A DNA stretch of 64,000 nucleotides from Sphingomonas sp. NFR15 (GTDB taxonomy: Bacteria > Pseudomonadota > Alphaproteobacteria > Sphingomonadales > Sphingomonadaceae): the NCBI RefSeq assembly GCF_900103265.1, contig NZ_FMWX01000001.1, forward strand, positions 1 to 64,000, in the 5' to 3' direction. The translations under genes and the position numbers were made by a program. Below are positions 9,881-18,573 of this stretch, one piece after another; position 1 is the stretch's first letter, and each line of letters starts with the position of its first letter. The notes below the pieces were generated by a model. The model did no database searches. It worked only from the letters and a program-made list of their open reading frames with translations, and had not been told where the DNA came from.

Positions 9881-11182
9881 ATGCGTATCCTGCTCCCACC
9901 GGTCCTTTCGGCCGCCATCCTGTCCGCCTCGCCTGCAGTGGCGGAAGCGCCCGACCCGGCGCGTCTGAAGGCGACCGTCGAGAAGCTGGTGAGCTTCGGC
10001 ACCCGCCACACGCTTTCCTCGCCCGATGACCCCGTGCGCGGCATCGGCGCGGCGCGGCGCTGGGCGGGAGCGGAGTTGACCCACCTCGCCGATGCTTGCG
10101 GTGGCTGCATCACCGTCGCGAACATCGCCCGCACCTTCACCGGCCCGCGTGCGCCGCAAGGCGCGGAGATCGTCGATGTGCTGGGGTTCCAGCAAGGCAC
10201 CGAGCCCAAGCGAGTCGTCATCGTGGGCGCGCATATCGACAGCCGCGTCACCGACGTGATGAACGCCACCGCCGATGCTCCGGGCGCCAATGACGACGGC
10301 TCGGGCGTCGCGCTGGTGCTGGAAGCGGCGCGCATCCTCTCGAAGGAGAAGTTCCGCGCCACGATCGTCTACGCGATCTTCTCCGGTGAAGAGCAGGGAT
10401 TGTGGGGCAGCCAGTTGCTCGCCGAGACGGCCAAGGCGAAGAACTGGACCGTCACCGCGATGCTCAACAACGATATCGTCGGCAACACGATCGGCCAGAA
10501 CGGCGCGCGCGTGGCGGATCGCGTACGGGTGTTCTCCGAAGGCTTGCGCGCCGCTGACGACCTGCCCGCGTACCTCGCGGCGCGCGGTAACGGCGGCGAA
10601 GACGATTCGCCGTCGCGCAGCCTCGCCAAAGCGGTCCGCGACATCGCAACCTCGCTACCGGGCGGCCTCGACGTGTTCGTCGACCGTCGGCCCGACCGGC
10701 TCGGACGCGGTGGCGATCATGAACCATTCCTCAAACTCGGGTACCCGGCGATCCGCTTCACGGTCGGCGCGGAGAATTGGGATCAGCAGCATCAGGATAT
10801 CCGAACCGAAAACGGCGTCAGCTACGGCGACACGGTCGACAAGATGGATTTCGACTATCTCGCCAAGGTGGCCGCGATCAACGTCGCGACGATCCGCCGC
10901 CTCGCCGCCGCCCCGCCCGCGCCGAACAGCGCCACGATCACGGGCGGCGGCACCGACGACACGACCGTCGCGTGGCAAGCCGTTCCGGGCGCGACACGCT
11001 ATCGCATCCATTGGCGCCGTACGGATGCACAGGACTGGCAGCGGGCGCTCGACGTGCCCGCCGCCGAGACGACGCATCTCCTGAAGAACGTGGTCGTGGA
11101 TGACTGTTTCTTCGGCGTGAGCGCGGTGGGGACCGACGGTGCGGAAAGCGTGGTGACGTTCGCCGGCCAGCCCGCGCGGTAA
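9881..11182 (+). CDS. Exported M28-family zinc metallopeptidase
   Basis: This 433-residue protein has a Sec signal peptide (about residues 1-20). The co-catalytic zinc ligands of M28 aminopeptidases are in order: His118 (GAHIDS), Asp138 (ANDDGSG), Glu170/Glu171 (SGEEQG), Asp198 (NNDIVG) and His304 (QQHQ). The final 90 residues resemble a fibronectin type III module (VAWQAVPGATRYRIHWR). It should hydrolyse peptides in the periplasm or outside the cell. The ATG at 9881 is chosen because it begins the signal peptide. Confidence 0.88.
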   Translation: MRILLPPVLSAAILSASPAVAEAPDPARLKATVEKLVSFGTRHTLSSPDDPVRGIGAARRWAGAELTHLADACGGCITVANIARTFTGPRAPQGAEIVDVLGFQQGTEPKRVVIVGAHIDSRVTDVMNATADAPGANDDGSGVALVLEAARILSKEKFRATIVYAIFSGEEQGLWGSQLLAETAKAKNWTVTAMLNNDIVGNTIGQNGARVADRVRVFSEGLRAADDLPAYLAARGNGGEDDSPSRSLAKAVRDIATSLPGGLDVFVDRRPDRLGRGGDHEPFLKLGYPAIRFTVGAENWDQQHQDIRTENGVSYGDTVDKMDFDYLAKVAAINVATIRRLAAAPPAPNSATITGGGTDDTTVAWQAVPGATRYRIHWRRTDAQDWQRALDVPAAETTHLLKNVVVDDCFFGVSAVGTDGAESVVTFAGQPAR

Positions 11183-11271
11183 AGGCGTCTGCTTCTCTGA
11201 TCGTGCGCTTCGATCAGTCTCATTACGCGAGATCAATGGTCGTGCGGCGCAGCGCTTGCTACGGGCCCCCC

Positions 11272-12588
11272 ATGTCCTACAAACTGCCCGCCGTCGCGAC
11301 CGCTCCTTTCTGCCCGTCCGAAGTTCGTGGCGCGGTCGCGGTTCCCGCCGGCTTGCCGCTGTGGCGCAAGCTGCTCCGCGCGGCCGGGCCGGGTTTGCTC
11401 GTCGCGGTCGGCTATATGGACCCAGGCAATTGGGCGACCGATATCGCGGCGGGGTCGCGCTTCGGCTATGATCTGCTTTTCGTCGTGCTGCTCACCAGCC
11501 TCGCTGCGATCCTGTTGCAATCGCTGGCGATGCGGCTGGGCCTCGTGGCCGGGCATGATCTCGCGCGAATGGCACGCGAGCGATATTCGCGCGGCGCGAC
11601 CGTGGGGCTCTGGCTGCTTGCGGAACTGGCGATCGTCGCGACCGACGTGGCGGAAGTGCTGGGCAGCGCGCTCGCCTTCAACCTGCTGCTCGGCGTGCCC
11701 CTCTGGCTCGGCGTGTTGTTGACGGCGCTGGATACGATCGTCGTGCTCGGGCTGAAAGGCAACGGCTTCCGCCAGGTGGAGGCGATCATCCTCGGGCTGG
11801 TGACGACGATCGCGGTGTGCTTCGCCGTGCAACTCGTCATCGCCGGCCCGAGCCTGTCAGGCATCCTGCATGGTGCCGTCCCCAAACTCGACGTGTTCTC
11901 CGATCCGCAGGCGATCTATCTCGCGGTCGGCATTCTCGGCGCGACGGTGATGCCGCACAACCTCTACCTGCATTCGTCGATCGTCCAGACGCGCGTGACC
12001 GCGCCCGGCGAAGCCGCGCTCAAGCAATCGCTGCGTTTCGCAACCGTCGATATCGTCGTTTCGCTGCTGCTCGCGACATTGGTCAACGGAGCGATCCTGA
12101 CGCTGGCGGCGGCGACCTTCCACGACAGCGGCTATGCCAATGTCGCGGAAATCGAGGAAGCCTATCATCTGCTCGCGCCGCTGACCGGCGCGGCGGCGGC
12201 GGCGATCCTGTTCGGCATCGCGCTGTTCGCCTCCGGGCAGAGCGCGACCTTCACCGGGACGATCGCGGGCCAGGTCATCCTCGAAGGCTTCCTCGATCTC
12301 AAGATTCCCTGCTGGCAGCGCCGCATCATCACGCGCGGGCTGGCGCTGGTGCCGGCGCTTGCTGGCGTGCTGTGGCTGGGCGATCACGCGGTCGGCAAGC
12401 TGCTGGTGCTGACGCAGGTGGTGCTGTCGCTGCAACTGCCGTTCGCGATCTACCCGCTGATACGCTTCACCAGCGATCGTGGCATCATGGGCGTCCATGC
12501 CAGCGGCGCGGCTGTGCGTGTCGCCGCCTGGGGCGTGTTCGCGGTGATCGTCGCGGCCAATCTGTGGCTGATCGTGCAGATGGTGTGA
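11272..12588 (+). CDS. mntH: Nramp-type Mn2+/H+ symporter
   Basis: This 438-residue membrane protein with about 11 helices has both Nramp metal-site motifs: DPGN in the first helix (residues 50-53) and MPHN in the sixth (227-230). It imports Mn(II), possibly other divalent metals, with protons. In-frame starts exist upstream (11203, 11236). The ATG at 11272 gives the usual short N-terminal tail, although no clear ribosome site precedes it. No MntR or Mur regulator gene is adjacent. Confidence 0.9.
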   Translation: MSYKLPAVATAPFCPSEVRGAVAVPAGLPLWRKLLRAAGPGLLVAVGYMDPGNWATDIAAGSRFGYDLLFVVLLTSLAAILLQSLAMRLGLVAGHDLARMARERYSRGATVGLWLLAELAIVATDVAEVLGSALAFNLLLGVPLWLGVLLTALDTIVVLGLKGNGFRQVEAIILGLVTTIAVCFAVQLVIAGPSLSGILHGAVPKLDVFSDPQAIYLAVGILGATVMPHNLYLHSSIVQTRVTAPGEAALKQSLRFATVDIVVSLLLATLVNGAILTLAAATFHDSGYANVAEIEEAYHLLAPLTGAAAAAILFGIALFASGQSATFTGTIAGQVILEGFLDLKIPCWQRRIITRGLALVPALAGVLWLGDHAVGKLLVLTQVVLSLQLPFAIYPLIRFTSDRGIMGVHASGAAVRVAAWGVFAVIVAANLWLIVQMV

Positions 12589-12650
12589 ACGCGTTTCGGA
12601 ACATCGCCGACGCCGGGGCATTTCTCTGTGACCACAACAGGGAAACGCCC

Positions 12651-12851
12651 GTGACCGACCAGCCCCCGCCCCGCAATGCCGGCAAGGCCGCCATCGTCGT
12701 CGTCGCGATCGTCGTCGCGGTGATCGTCGCAGTCTTCATCGGGCTGAACGCATCGCACTACAGGTCGCTTCAGCAGCAGCAGAACGGCCAGGACGCGCCC
12801 GATTCCGCCAAGCGCGGTCCGCAGGATCTCGGCACCGAGAACCAGCAATAG
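12651..12851 (+). CDS. Small single-pass membrane protein (GTG start)
   Basis: This 66-residue protein has one strongly hydrophobic helix (residues about 13-32, mostly Val/Ile/Ala) and a Gln-rich charged C-terminal tail, so it is probably membrane anchored. It starts with GTG at 12651, preceded by CAGGGAAA. A hairpin lies 7 nt after the stop codon. The family is unknown. Confidence 0.6.
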   Translation: MTDQPPPRNAGKAAIVVVAIVVAVIVAVFIGLNASHYRSLQQQQNGQDAPDSAKRGPQDLGTENQQ

Positions 12852-12858
12852 CCGACAT

Positions 12859-12880
12859 CCCCGACGCCGCAGCGTCGGGG
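12859..12880. terminator. Hairpin between convergent genes
   Basis: CCCCGACGC / GCGTCGGGG forms a perfect 9-bp stem with a CGCA loop between the small membrane protein gene (stop at 12851) and the convergent aldo-keto reductase (stop at 12891). There is no T-tract on either side, so bidirectional termination is inferred from position and stability. Confidence 0.55.
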
Positions 12881-12890
12881 ACTGAGCGGA

Positions 12891-13766
12891 TCAGGCGACG
12901 ACGCTCGCCACCGCGTCCAGCTCGATCAGTACCGCCTCCGACAGGTCGAGATCGGCGGCCGCGAGGTTCTCGGCCAGATGCGCCACGCTCGACGTGCCGG
13001 GGATCAGCAGGATGTTCGGCGCGCGCGCCAGCAACCAGGCGAGCGCAACCTGCATCGACGTCGCGCCGAGCCGCTCCGCCACCGTCGCCAGCCCGTCCGA
13101 CTGGATCGGTGTGAAGCCGCCAAGCGGGAAGAACGGCACATAGGCGATGCCCTGCGCGGCGAGCGTATCGACCAAAGCGTCGTCCTCGCGATGGACGAGG
13201 TTATACTGGTTCTGCACGCACACCACCGGCGCGATCGTCTGTGCCTCGGCAACCTGCGCGGCGGTCACGTTGCTTACACCGAGGTGTCGGATCAGCCCCT
13301 GTTCGCGCAACCGCGCGAGCGTCGAGAATTGTGGCTCGATCGAACCTTCCGAGGGGACATGTATATCGCCCATCACCCGCAAATTGACCACGTCGAGTAC
13401 ATCGAGCCCAAGGTTGCGCAGATTGTCGTGCACCGCCTGCGTCAGTTCGGCCGGGCTTTGCGCGGGCAGCCACGAGGCATCGTCGCCGCGCACCGCGCCG
13501 ACCTTGGTGACGATCGTGAGGCCATCACGATACGGGTGAAGCGCTTCGCGGATGATCTGGTTGGTGACGTGCGGGCCGTAGAAATCGCTCGTGTCGATAT
13601 GGTCGACACCCGCCTCGACGGCGGTGCGCAGCACGGCGAGCGCCGCGTCGCGATCCTTCGGCGGTCCGAATACGCCCGGCCCGGCAAGTTGCATCGCGCC
13701 ATAGCCCATGCGGTTGACGGTGCGGTCGCCCAAACGGAACGTACCGGCTTTGGCAAGATCGGTCAT
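12891..13766 (-). CDS. Aldo-keto reductase (PdxI-like subgroup)
   Basis: This 291-residue (beta/alpha)8 oxidoreductase probably reduces aldehydes with NADPH. The AKR signature is clear: HIDTSDFYG gives the catalytic Asp and Tyr, and VTKVG gives the Lys. At the position of the usual tetrad His the protein reads DVVNLRVMG, so Arg replaces His. As I recall, similar sequences occur in the PdxI/YdbC-type pyridoxal reductase group. The start at 13766 has a strong AAGGAG. It is divergent from a LysR regulator 93 nt away, which probably controls it. Confidence 0.85.
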   Translation of the reverse strand: MTDLAKAGTFRLGDRTVNRMGYGAMQLAGPGVFGPPKDRDAALAVLRTAVEAGVDHIDTSDFYGPHVTNQIIREALHPYRDGLTIVTKVGAVRGDDASWLPAQSPAELTQAVHDNLRNLGLDVLDVVNLRVMGDIHVPSEGSIEPQFSTLARLREQGLIRHLGVSNVTAAQVAEAQTIAPVVCVQNQYNLVHREDDALVDTLAAQGIAYVPFFPLGGFTPIQSDGLATVAERLGATSMQVALAWLLARAPNILLIPGTSSVAHLAENLAAADLDLSEAVLIELDAVASVVA

Positions 13767-13859
13767 GACACATCTCCTTGTTGGTGACGGCGATATGGAC
13801 TTCGCTCGATCATCCGATAAGCCATCACAATCGGAACGGGCCGTGCGAAGGATCGAACA
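13767..13859. promoter_or_regulatory. Divergent promoter region, AKR / LysR
   Basis: This 93-nt gap between the aldo-keto reductase start and the LysR start must hold both promoters. LysR regulators usually bind such divergent regions. No unmistakable binding site stands out by eye. Confidence 0.45.
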
Positions 13860-14765
13860 ATGGCGACGGAACTCGACGATCTCGCGACCTTCGTCGCGAT
13901 CGTGCGGGCGGGCGGCTTTCGCGATGCCGCGCGCGCGAGCGGCGGCTCGGCCTCGGGGCTGAGCGAAGCGGTCAGGCGGTTGGAAGCACGGCTCGGCGTG
14001 CGTCTGCTCCACCGCACCACGCGCAGCATCGCGCCGACCGAGGCGGGCGCGCGCCTGTTCGAGCGGCTATCGCCCGCGCTCGCCGAGGTCCGCGCCGCGC
14101 TCGACGTGGTCAACACCTTCAGGGATCGCCCCGCCGGCACGCTGCGGCTTAACGTCCCCGCCAACGTCGGGCGCACCGTGCTGCCAGCGATTCTCCCCGC
14201 CTTCCTCACCGCGTACCCGGACATCCGCGTCGAAGTGACCGTCGAAGACGGGTTCGTTGACATCCTCGCGTCGGGCGCGGACGCCGGCATCCGCTACGAG
14301 GAGCGGCTCGAACAGGATATGATCGCGGTCCCGATCGGCCCGCGCACGCAGCGCTTTCTCACCGCCGCCGCCCCCGCCTATCTCGCTGCGCGCGGCCGGC
14401 CCGGCCATCCGCAGGATCTGCTCGGACACGCCTGTTTGCGCGGGCGCTTTTCGGGCGGTGCCGGCCCGGTGTGGGAATTCGAGCGCGCCGGCGAGATCGT
14501 CCGCGTCGATCCGACCGGTCCGCTCGTCGCGCAACCGGGGCTCGCCTGCGACCTGCTCATCGAGGGCGCGATCGCCGGTCTGGGTGTCATCCATCTGTTC
14601 GAGGACTGGCTCGCGCCGCATATCGCGCGCGGTGCGCTCGAGACCGTGCTCGACGATTGGTGCGAGCCGTTCTCCGGCCCGATCCTCTATTATCCGGGCC
14701 GCCGCTACCTGCCCGCGCCGCTGCGCGCCTTCGTCGACTTCATCAAGGCGCATCCGTACGAATGA
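13860..14765 (+). CDS. LysR-family transcriptional regulator
   Basis: This 301-residue protein has an N-terminal winged helix (FVAIVRAGGFRDAARASGG, then LGVRLLHRTTRSIAPTEAG, residues about 1-65) and a LysR substrate-binding domain of type 2 (about 90-295). It should act as a tetrameric activator or repressor responding to a small molecule. Its divergent position makes the aldo-keto reductase the likely target. The inducer is unknown. Confidence 0.92.
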   Translation: MATELDDLATFVAIVRAGGFRDAARASGGSASGLSEAVRRLEARLGVRLLHRTTRSIAPTEAGARLFERLSPALAEVRAALDVVNTFRDRPAGTLRLNVPANVGRTVLPAILPAFLTAYPDIRVEVTVEDGFVDILASGADAGIRYEERLEQDMIAVPIGPRTQRFLTAAAPAYLAARGRPGHPQDLLGHACLRGRFSGGAGPVWEFERAGEIVRVDPTGPLVAQPGLACDLLIEGAIAGLGVIHLFEDWLAPHIARGALETVLDDWCEPFSGPILYYPGRRYLPAPLRAFVDFIKAHPYE

Positions 14766-14775
14766 GCCTCTTCCC

Positions 14776-14803
14776 TTGAAACATCAGTAGGTTGCCCCAT
14801 ATT
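14776..14803 (+). promoter_or_regulatory. Candidate sigma-70 promoter for the small transcript
   Basis: TTGAAA (14776-14781) and CATATT (14798-14803), spaced 16 nt, resemble -35 and -10 boxes. They lie just after the LysR stop and about 40 nt before the 24-codon ORF. Confidence 0.4.
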
Positions 14804-14839
14804 CAGGTAATTGTTCAACGACGGAAAGGAGGTGGTCGA

Positions 14840-14914
14840 ATGTCTCATTGTTTCATGCCGCTCATGGCGGACCTGCTGAGCACGACTCCCGCCCGCGGGG
14901 CTGTCCGGCTCTAA
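14840..14914 (+). CDS. 24-codon small ORF, possible leader peptide
   Basis: An ATG at 14840 opens a 24-residue frame with several Met residues and a Cys, ending in TAA. It has one of the best ribosome sites in the window, AAGGAGG at 14826-14832, 7 nt before the start. A promoter-like pair lies upstream and a strong intrinsic terminator 30 nt downstream. The unit looks like an independent short transcript coding for a small protein, or an attenuator-like leader with no gene following on this strand. I recognise no family. Confidence 0.5.
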   Translation: MSHCFMPLMADLLSTTPARGAVRL

Positions 14915-14943
14915 CGGACCAAGCCATCAGTGGCTGGCAATGG

Positions 14944-14973
14944 AAAGGCCGTCCCGCAAGGGGCGGCCTTTTG
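14944..14973 (+). terminator. Rho-independent terminator
   Basis: AAAGGCCGTCCC, a GCAA tetraloop and GGGGCGGCCTTT form a 12-pair stem (one G-U) ending in TTTT at 14969-14972. It terminates the small transcript carrying the 24-codon ORF. Confidence 0.8.
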
Positions 14974-14991
14974 TCTTGGCGCCACCCCGCC

Positions 14992-15042
14992 CCCCCGTTG
15001 GTCCCGCCCCCCCGTTGGTCCCGCCCCTCCGTTCGTCCCGAG
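14992..15042. repeat. 17-nt tandem repeat, about 2.5 copies
   Basis: Two exact adjacent copies of CCCCCGTTGGTCCCGCC (14992-15008, 15009-15025) are followed by a diverged third unit (15026-15042) that runs into the inverted repeat. The array is non-coding. Confidence 0.65.
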
Positions 15043-15097
15043 CGAAGTCGAGGGACCGGCCCGGCGCGCGGGTGCCTCGACTTCGCTGGACACGAAC
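15031..15097. repeat. Inverted repeat carrying GAGCGAAGTCGAGG
   Basis: The arm at 15031-15053 (GTTCGT..AGCGAAGTCGAGG) is matched in reverse by 15074-15097 (CCTCGACTTCGCT..ACGAAC), separated by about 20 GC-rich nt. From memory, GAGCGAAGTCGA-type palindromes are common intergenic repeats in sphingomonads. Here it lies 52 nt downstream of the photolyase stop, so it may also act as its terminator or an mRNA 3' stabiliser. Confidence 0.65.
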
Positions 15098-15148
15098 GGT
15101 TGCGGACAAGGGCTTTTCGCTCAAATGCTATCTACCAGACAGAGCACT

Positions 15149-16699
15149 TCACCGCGCCCAGCCCGCTTCGGCCGGCTCCAGCGCATCGAGAAACGCCTCC
15201 GCACTCGCCCGATACGCTTCCCGCACCTCCGGCTTCATCCGGTCCCAGGTGCCGTACATATTGGCCATGCGCCGGTTACGCCGGAAGCGGCCTTCGTGCC
15301 GAGCGAGAAAATCCCAGTACAAAGCATTGAACGGGCAGGCATCCGGCCCGGTCTTCTGCTTCACATCGTAACGGCACCGCCCGCAATGGTCTGACATGCG
15401 ATCGACATACGCGCCGCCGCTGGCATAGGGCTTGGTCGCCATCCGTCCGCCGTCGGCATGCTGGCTCATGCCGATCACATTGGGCAGTTCGACCCATTCA
15501 TAGGCATCGGCATAGACGACGAGGAACCAGTCCGCGACCTCCTGCGGCCGCACCCCCGCAAGCATCGCGAAATTGCCGAGCACCACGAGGCGCTGGATAT
15601 GATGGGCATAGGCATTGTCGCGCGTGTTGCGGATTGCTTCGGCGAGGCACAGCATGTCGGTCTCCCCGGTCCAGTAGAAGCCGGGCAACGGCCGCGTCGC
15701 CGCCAATGCATTGGCATCGGCGACATCGGGCATCTCCAGCCAATAATAGCCGCGCACATATTCGCGCCAGCCGATGATCTGGCGGATGAAACCCTCCGCT
15801 GCGTTGAGCGGCACATGCCCCGCCGCATAGGCGTCCGCCGCGGCGCGCGCGACCTCGATCGGGGTGAGCAGCCCAAGGTTGAGCGCGGGGCTGAGCCAGC
15901 TATGGTACAACCAGTCCTGCCCCGTCACCATCGCGTCCTGATAGGTGCCGAAATCGGGCAGTGCGGTGCGAACGAAATGCTCGAGCGCGCGCCGCGCCTG
16001 CGCCGCCGTGACCGGCAGCGAGAAGCTTTCCAGCCGCCCGAAATGCCCGGCGAACCGCTCCGCCACCAGCGTCATCACCTCGCGGGTGATCGCGTCGGGA
16101 ACGAACGCCATCGGTTCGGGATAGTTGAGCCCGCGCTTGGGTGGCACGCGGTTTTCGTTGTCGAGGTTCCACTGACCGCCCTCGGGCCGGCCGTTCGCGG
16201 TCATCAGCAACCCCGTCTTGCGGCGCATCTCGCGGTAGAAGAACTCCATCACGAGATCGTCGCGCGATTGCGCCCAGGTCTGAAATTCGAGGATGCCACA
16301 GATGAAGCGATCGTCTATCAGCAGCTCGACCGGCACGCCGGAACGCTTAGCCCAGCCCTGGATCATCGTCAGCACGCGCCATTCACCCGGCTCGACGGTG
16401 CGGATCGCGTTGGGCCGGTGCCGCTCGACCGCGCGCGCGATCTCGCCGGTGAAGCTGCCGCTGTTGGCGGGGTCGTCGAGCCGCACATAGTCGACCGCCC
16501 AGCCGGCCGCACGCAACTCCTCCGCGAAATGACGCATCGCGGAGAAGATCAGCGCGATCTTGGCCTTGTGGTGCCGCACATAGGTCGTCTCTTCAGCCAC
16601 CTCCATCATCAGCAGCACCGCATCGACGCGCGCGACGCCCTGCAAGGACGCGAGATCATGCGAAAGCTGGTCGCCGAGGATCGGAATGAGGATGGTCAT
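15149..16699 (-). CDS. Fe-S bacterial cryptochrome/photolyase (PhrB/CryB type)
   Basis: This 516-residue protein belongs to the FeS-BCP branch formerly called deoxyribodipyrimidine photolyase-related proteins. The N-terminal Rossmann domain starts at MTILIPILGDQLS. The C-terminal helical FAD domain has all four conserved Fe-S cysteines: one in DMLCLAEAIRN and three in DHCGRC...DACPFN. Characterised relatives (Agrobacterium PhrB) repair (6-4) photoproducts in light; some act as photoreceptors. The ATG at 16699 is preferred to a TTG four codons upstream. It is divergent from the GH39 gene. Confidence 0.92.
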   Translation of the reverse strand: MTILIPILGDQLSHDLASLQGVARVDAVLLMMEVAEETTYVRHHKAKIALIFSAMRHFAEELRAAGWAVDYVRLDDPANSGSFTGEIARAVERHRPNAIRTVEPGEWRVLTMIQGWAKRSGVPVELLIDDRFICGILEFQTWAQSRDDLVMEFFYREMRRKTGLLMTANGRPEGGQWNLDNENRVPPKRGLNYPEPMAFVPDAITREVMTLVAERFAGHFGRLESFSLPVTAAQARRALEHFVRTALPDFGTYQDAMVTGQDWLYHSWLSPALNLGLLTPIEVARAAADAYAAGHVPLNAAEGFIRQIIGWREYVRGYYWLEMPDVADANALAATRPLPGFYWTGETDMLCLAEAIRNTRDNAYAHHIQRLVVLGNFAMLAGVRPQEVADWFLVVYADAYEWVELPNVIGMSQHADGGRMATKPYASGGAYVDRMSDHCGRCRYDVKQKTGPDACPFNALYWDFLARHEGRFRRNRRMANMYGTWDRMKPEVREAYRASAEAFLDALEPAEAGWAR

Positions 16700-16816
16700 G
16701 CTAGCATCCAACGCGCCGGAGGCGCTGCGGATGCGTAGATGCGGGTTGTGTCGTCGCTATCCTGCTCTACACGCACGTCTTTGCAGCCGGAATCGCGGCG
16801 CGACGGGAGAGGACGA

Positions 16817-18505
16817 ATGATGATCTGGAAGACGATCGCGGCCACAGTGGCACTGGCCGGCCTCACCTTCCCGGCGTTCGCGCAAGACGGTACACCGCGT
16901 CAGGTCTCCATCACCGTCGATGCCAGCCGCAGCGTCGGCAGCTTACCGCCGACATGGCGCTTCTTCGGCGCCGACGAGCCGAATTACGCGACGATGAAGG
17001 ACGGCCGCAAATTGCTGGTCGAACTCGGCGCGCTGAAATCGGGCGATGTCTATTTCCGGGCGCACAATCTGCTGATCAGCGGGGACGGGACGCCCGCGTT
17101 CAAATGGGGCAGCACCAACGCCTATACCGAGGACAAGGCGGGCAAGCCGGTTTACGACTGGACGATCGTCGACGGCATCATCGACACGTACCGCGCGCAA
17201 GGCATCCACCCCTATCTTCAGATCGGCTTCATGCCGGAGGCCCTGTCGAGCGCGCCGACGGGCGTGCCGTACCGGCACGCCTGGCAGCCTGGCGTCGATT
17301 ACGGAAAGATCGCGACTGGATGGAGCTATCCACCGAAGGACTACGCGAAATGGGGTGAACTGGTCTATCAATGGACCCGCCATAACGTCGAACGGTATGG
17401 CCGCGCTGAAGTCGAGCGCTGGTTTTTCGAAGTCTGGAATGAACCCAATCTCGGCTTCTACTGGCGCGGCAGCCCGCAAGATTTCTACAAGATGCACGAT
17501 TACGCCATCGCCGGAGTACGCCGCGCCTTGCCGACCGCGCGCGTCGGCGGCCCGGACGTGGCGGGCGCGGGCGGCGCTTTCATGGACGGTTTCCTTCAGC
17601 ACGTCACCACGGGCAGGAACTATGCGACCGGCCGGATCGGCACTCCGACCGACTTCCTTTCGTTCCACGCCAAGGGCAAGCCCACCATCGTCGACGGGCA
17701 CGTCCGGATGGGCATCGCCACGCACCTGATGGCGGCTGATGGGGGCTTCACCAAAGTCCTCTCCGTCCCGACCCTCGCCGGCAAGCCCGTCGTCATCGGC
17801 GAGAGCGATCCCGAAGGCTGCGCCGCCTGCCCCGGCCCGGAGAATGCCTATCGCAACGGCACGATGTATTCGAGCTATACCGCCGCCAGTTTCGCGCGGA
17901 TCTGGGAACTCGCCGCCAAGCGCAAGGTCAACCTGGCAGGCATCATATCCTGGTCGTTCGAATTCGAGGGCCAGCCGTGGTTCGCGGGCTATCGCCAGCT
18001 TGCCACCAACGGCGTCGATTTGCCCGTGCTCAACGTCTTCCGCCTGTTCGCGAAGCTCGGCGAGACGCGGCTCGCCAGCACCAGCAGCGCGCAAATCCCG
18101 CTTGAGGCCGTGATGGCGAACGGCGTTCGGGGGACGCCGGACGTCGGCACTCTCGCCACCCGCGCCGCCGACGGCAAGCTCGCGGTGCTGGTCTGGCACT
18201 ATCACGACGACGATGTCGCCGGCGCCGACGCGCAGGTCCGCATCAGCCTGACCGGCCTGCGCCGCGCAGCCGCGTCGGCGACGGTGTGGCGCGTCGACCC
18301 CACCCACGCGAACGCCTTCGCGGCATGGCGCGCGATGGGTTCGCCGCAGTCGCCCGACGCGGCGCAATACGCCGCGCTGGAAGCCGCGTCACGGATGCAC
18401 CCCGAAATGGTTGACGTCATCCCCGGCGCAGCCGGCGCGGCGACGCTCGACCTGCGGCTCGCGCGGCAGGGCGTCGCGTTGGTTCTGCTCGACGGCGCGC
18501 GCTGA
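16817..18505 (+). CDS. Exported GH39-like glycosidase (beta-xylosidase family)
   Basis: This 562-residue protein has a signal peptide (about 1-20). The (beta/alpha)8 domain shows the GH39 acid/base motif WNEPN (Glu209) and a nucleophile-like VIGESDPEG (Glu329). The C-terminal part (after about 420) is beta-rich, as in GH39 enzymes. Family members release xylose or other sugars from plant glycans or glycosaminoglycans; the substrate is not determined here. The start at 16817 has GGGAGAGGA just upstream; a second ATG is at 16820. It stands alone, 24 kb from the main glycan locus. Confidence 0.82.
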   Translation: MMIWKTIAATVALAGLTFPAFAQDGTPRQVSITVDASRSVGSLPPTWRFFGADEPNYATMKDGRKLLVELGALKSGDVYFRAHNLLISGDGTPAFKWGSTNAYTEDKAGKPVYDWTIVDGIIDTYRAQGIHPYLQIGFMPEALSSAPTGVPYRHAWQPGVDYGKIATGWSYPPKDYAKWGELVYQWTRHNVERYGRAEVERWFFEVWNEPNLGFYWRGSPQDFYKMHDYAIAGVRRALPTARVGGPDVAGAGGAFMDGFLQHVTTGRNYATGRIGTPTDFLSFHAKGKPTIVDGHVRMGIATHLMAADGGFTKVLSVPTLAGKPVVIGESDPEGCAACPGPENAYRNGTMYSSYTAASFARIWELAAKRKVNLAGIISWSFEFEGQPWFAGYRQLATNGVDLPVLNVFRLFAKLGETRLASTSSAQIPLEAVMANGVRGTPDVGTLATRAADGKLAVLVWHYHDDDVAGADAQVRISLTGLRRAAASATVWRVDPTHANAFAAWRAMGSPQSPDAAQYAALEAASRMHPEMVDVIPGAAGAATLDLRLARQGVALVLLDGAR

Positions 18506-18549
18506 AATCGAGAATTGGCAAGCCGTGCGGCTTGGGTTAGATGCAGCGG

Positions 18550-18571
18550 CGAAGCCCGTGATCGGGCTTCG
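18550..18571 (+). terminator. Hairpin before the first riboswitch
   Basis: CGAAGCCCG-TGAT-CGGGCTTCG is a perfect 9-bp hairpin 45 nt after the GH39 stop and just before the cobalamin aptamer. There is no T-tract. It may end the GH39 transcript or be a 5' element of the cob leader. Confidence 0.5.
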
Positions 18572-18573
18572 AT

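Noticed and set aside
14992..15042. Tandem repeat considered as a CRISPR fragment
   Set aside because: Units of 17 nt are directly adjacent with no spacers, and no cas gene is in the window.
15458..16738. A 426-codon frame on the plus strand opposite the photolyase
   Set aside because: Low-complexity composition and no motif; the photolyase on the minus strand has all Fe-S cysteines and FAD-domain motifs.
16943..18367. A 474-codon minus-strand frame opposite the GH39 gene
   Set aside because: Arg/Ala/Gly-rich translation without domain; the plus strand has a signal peptide and both catalytic motifs.
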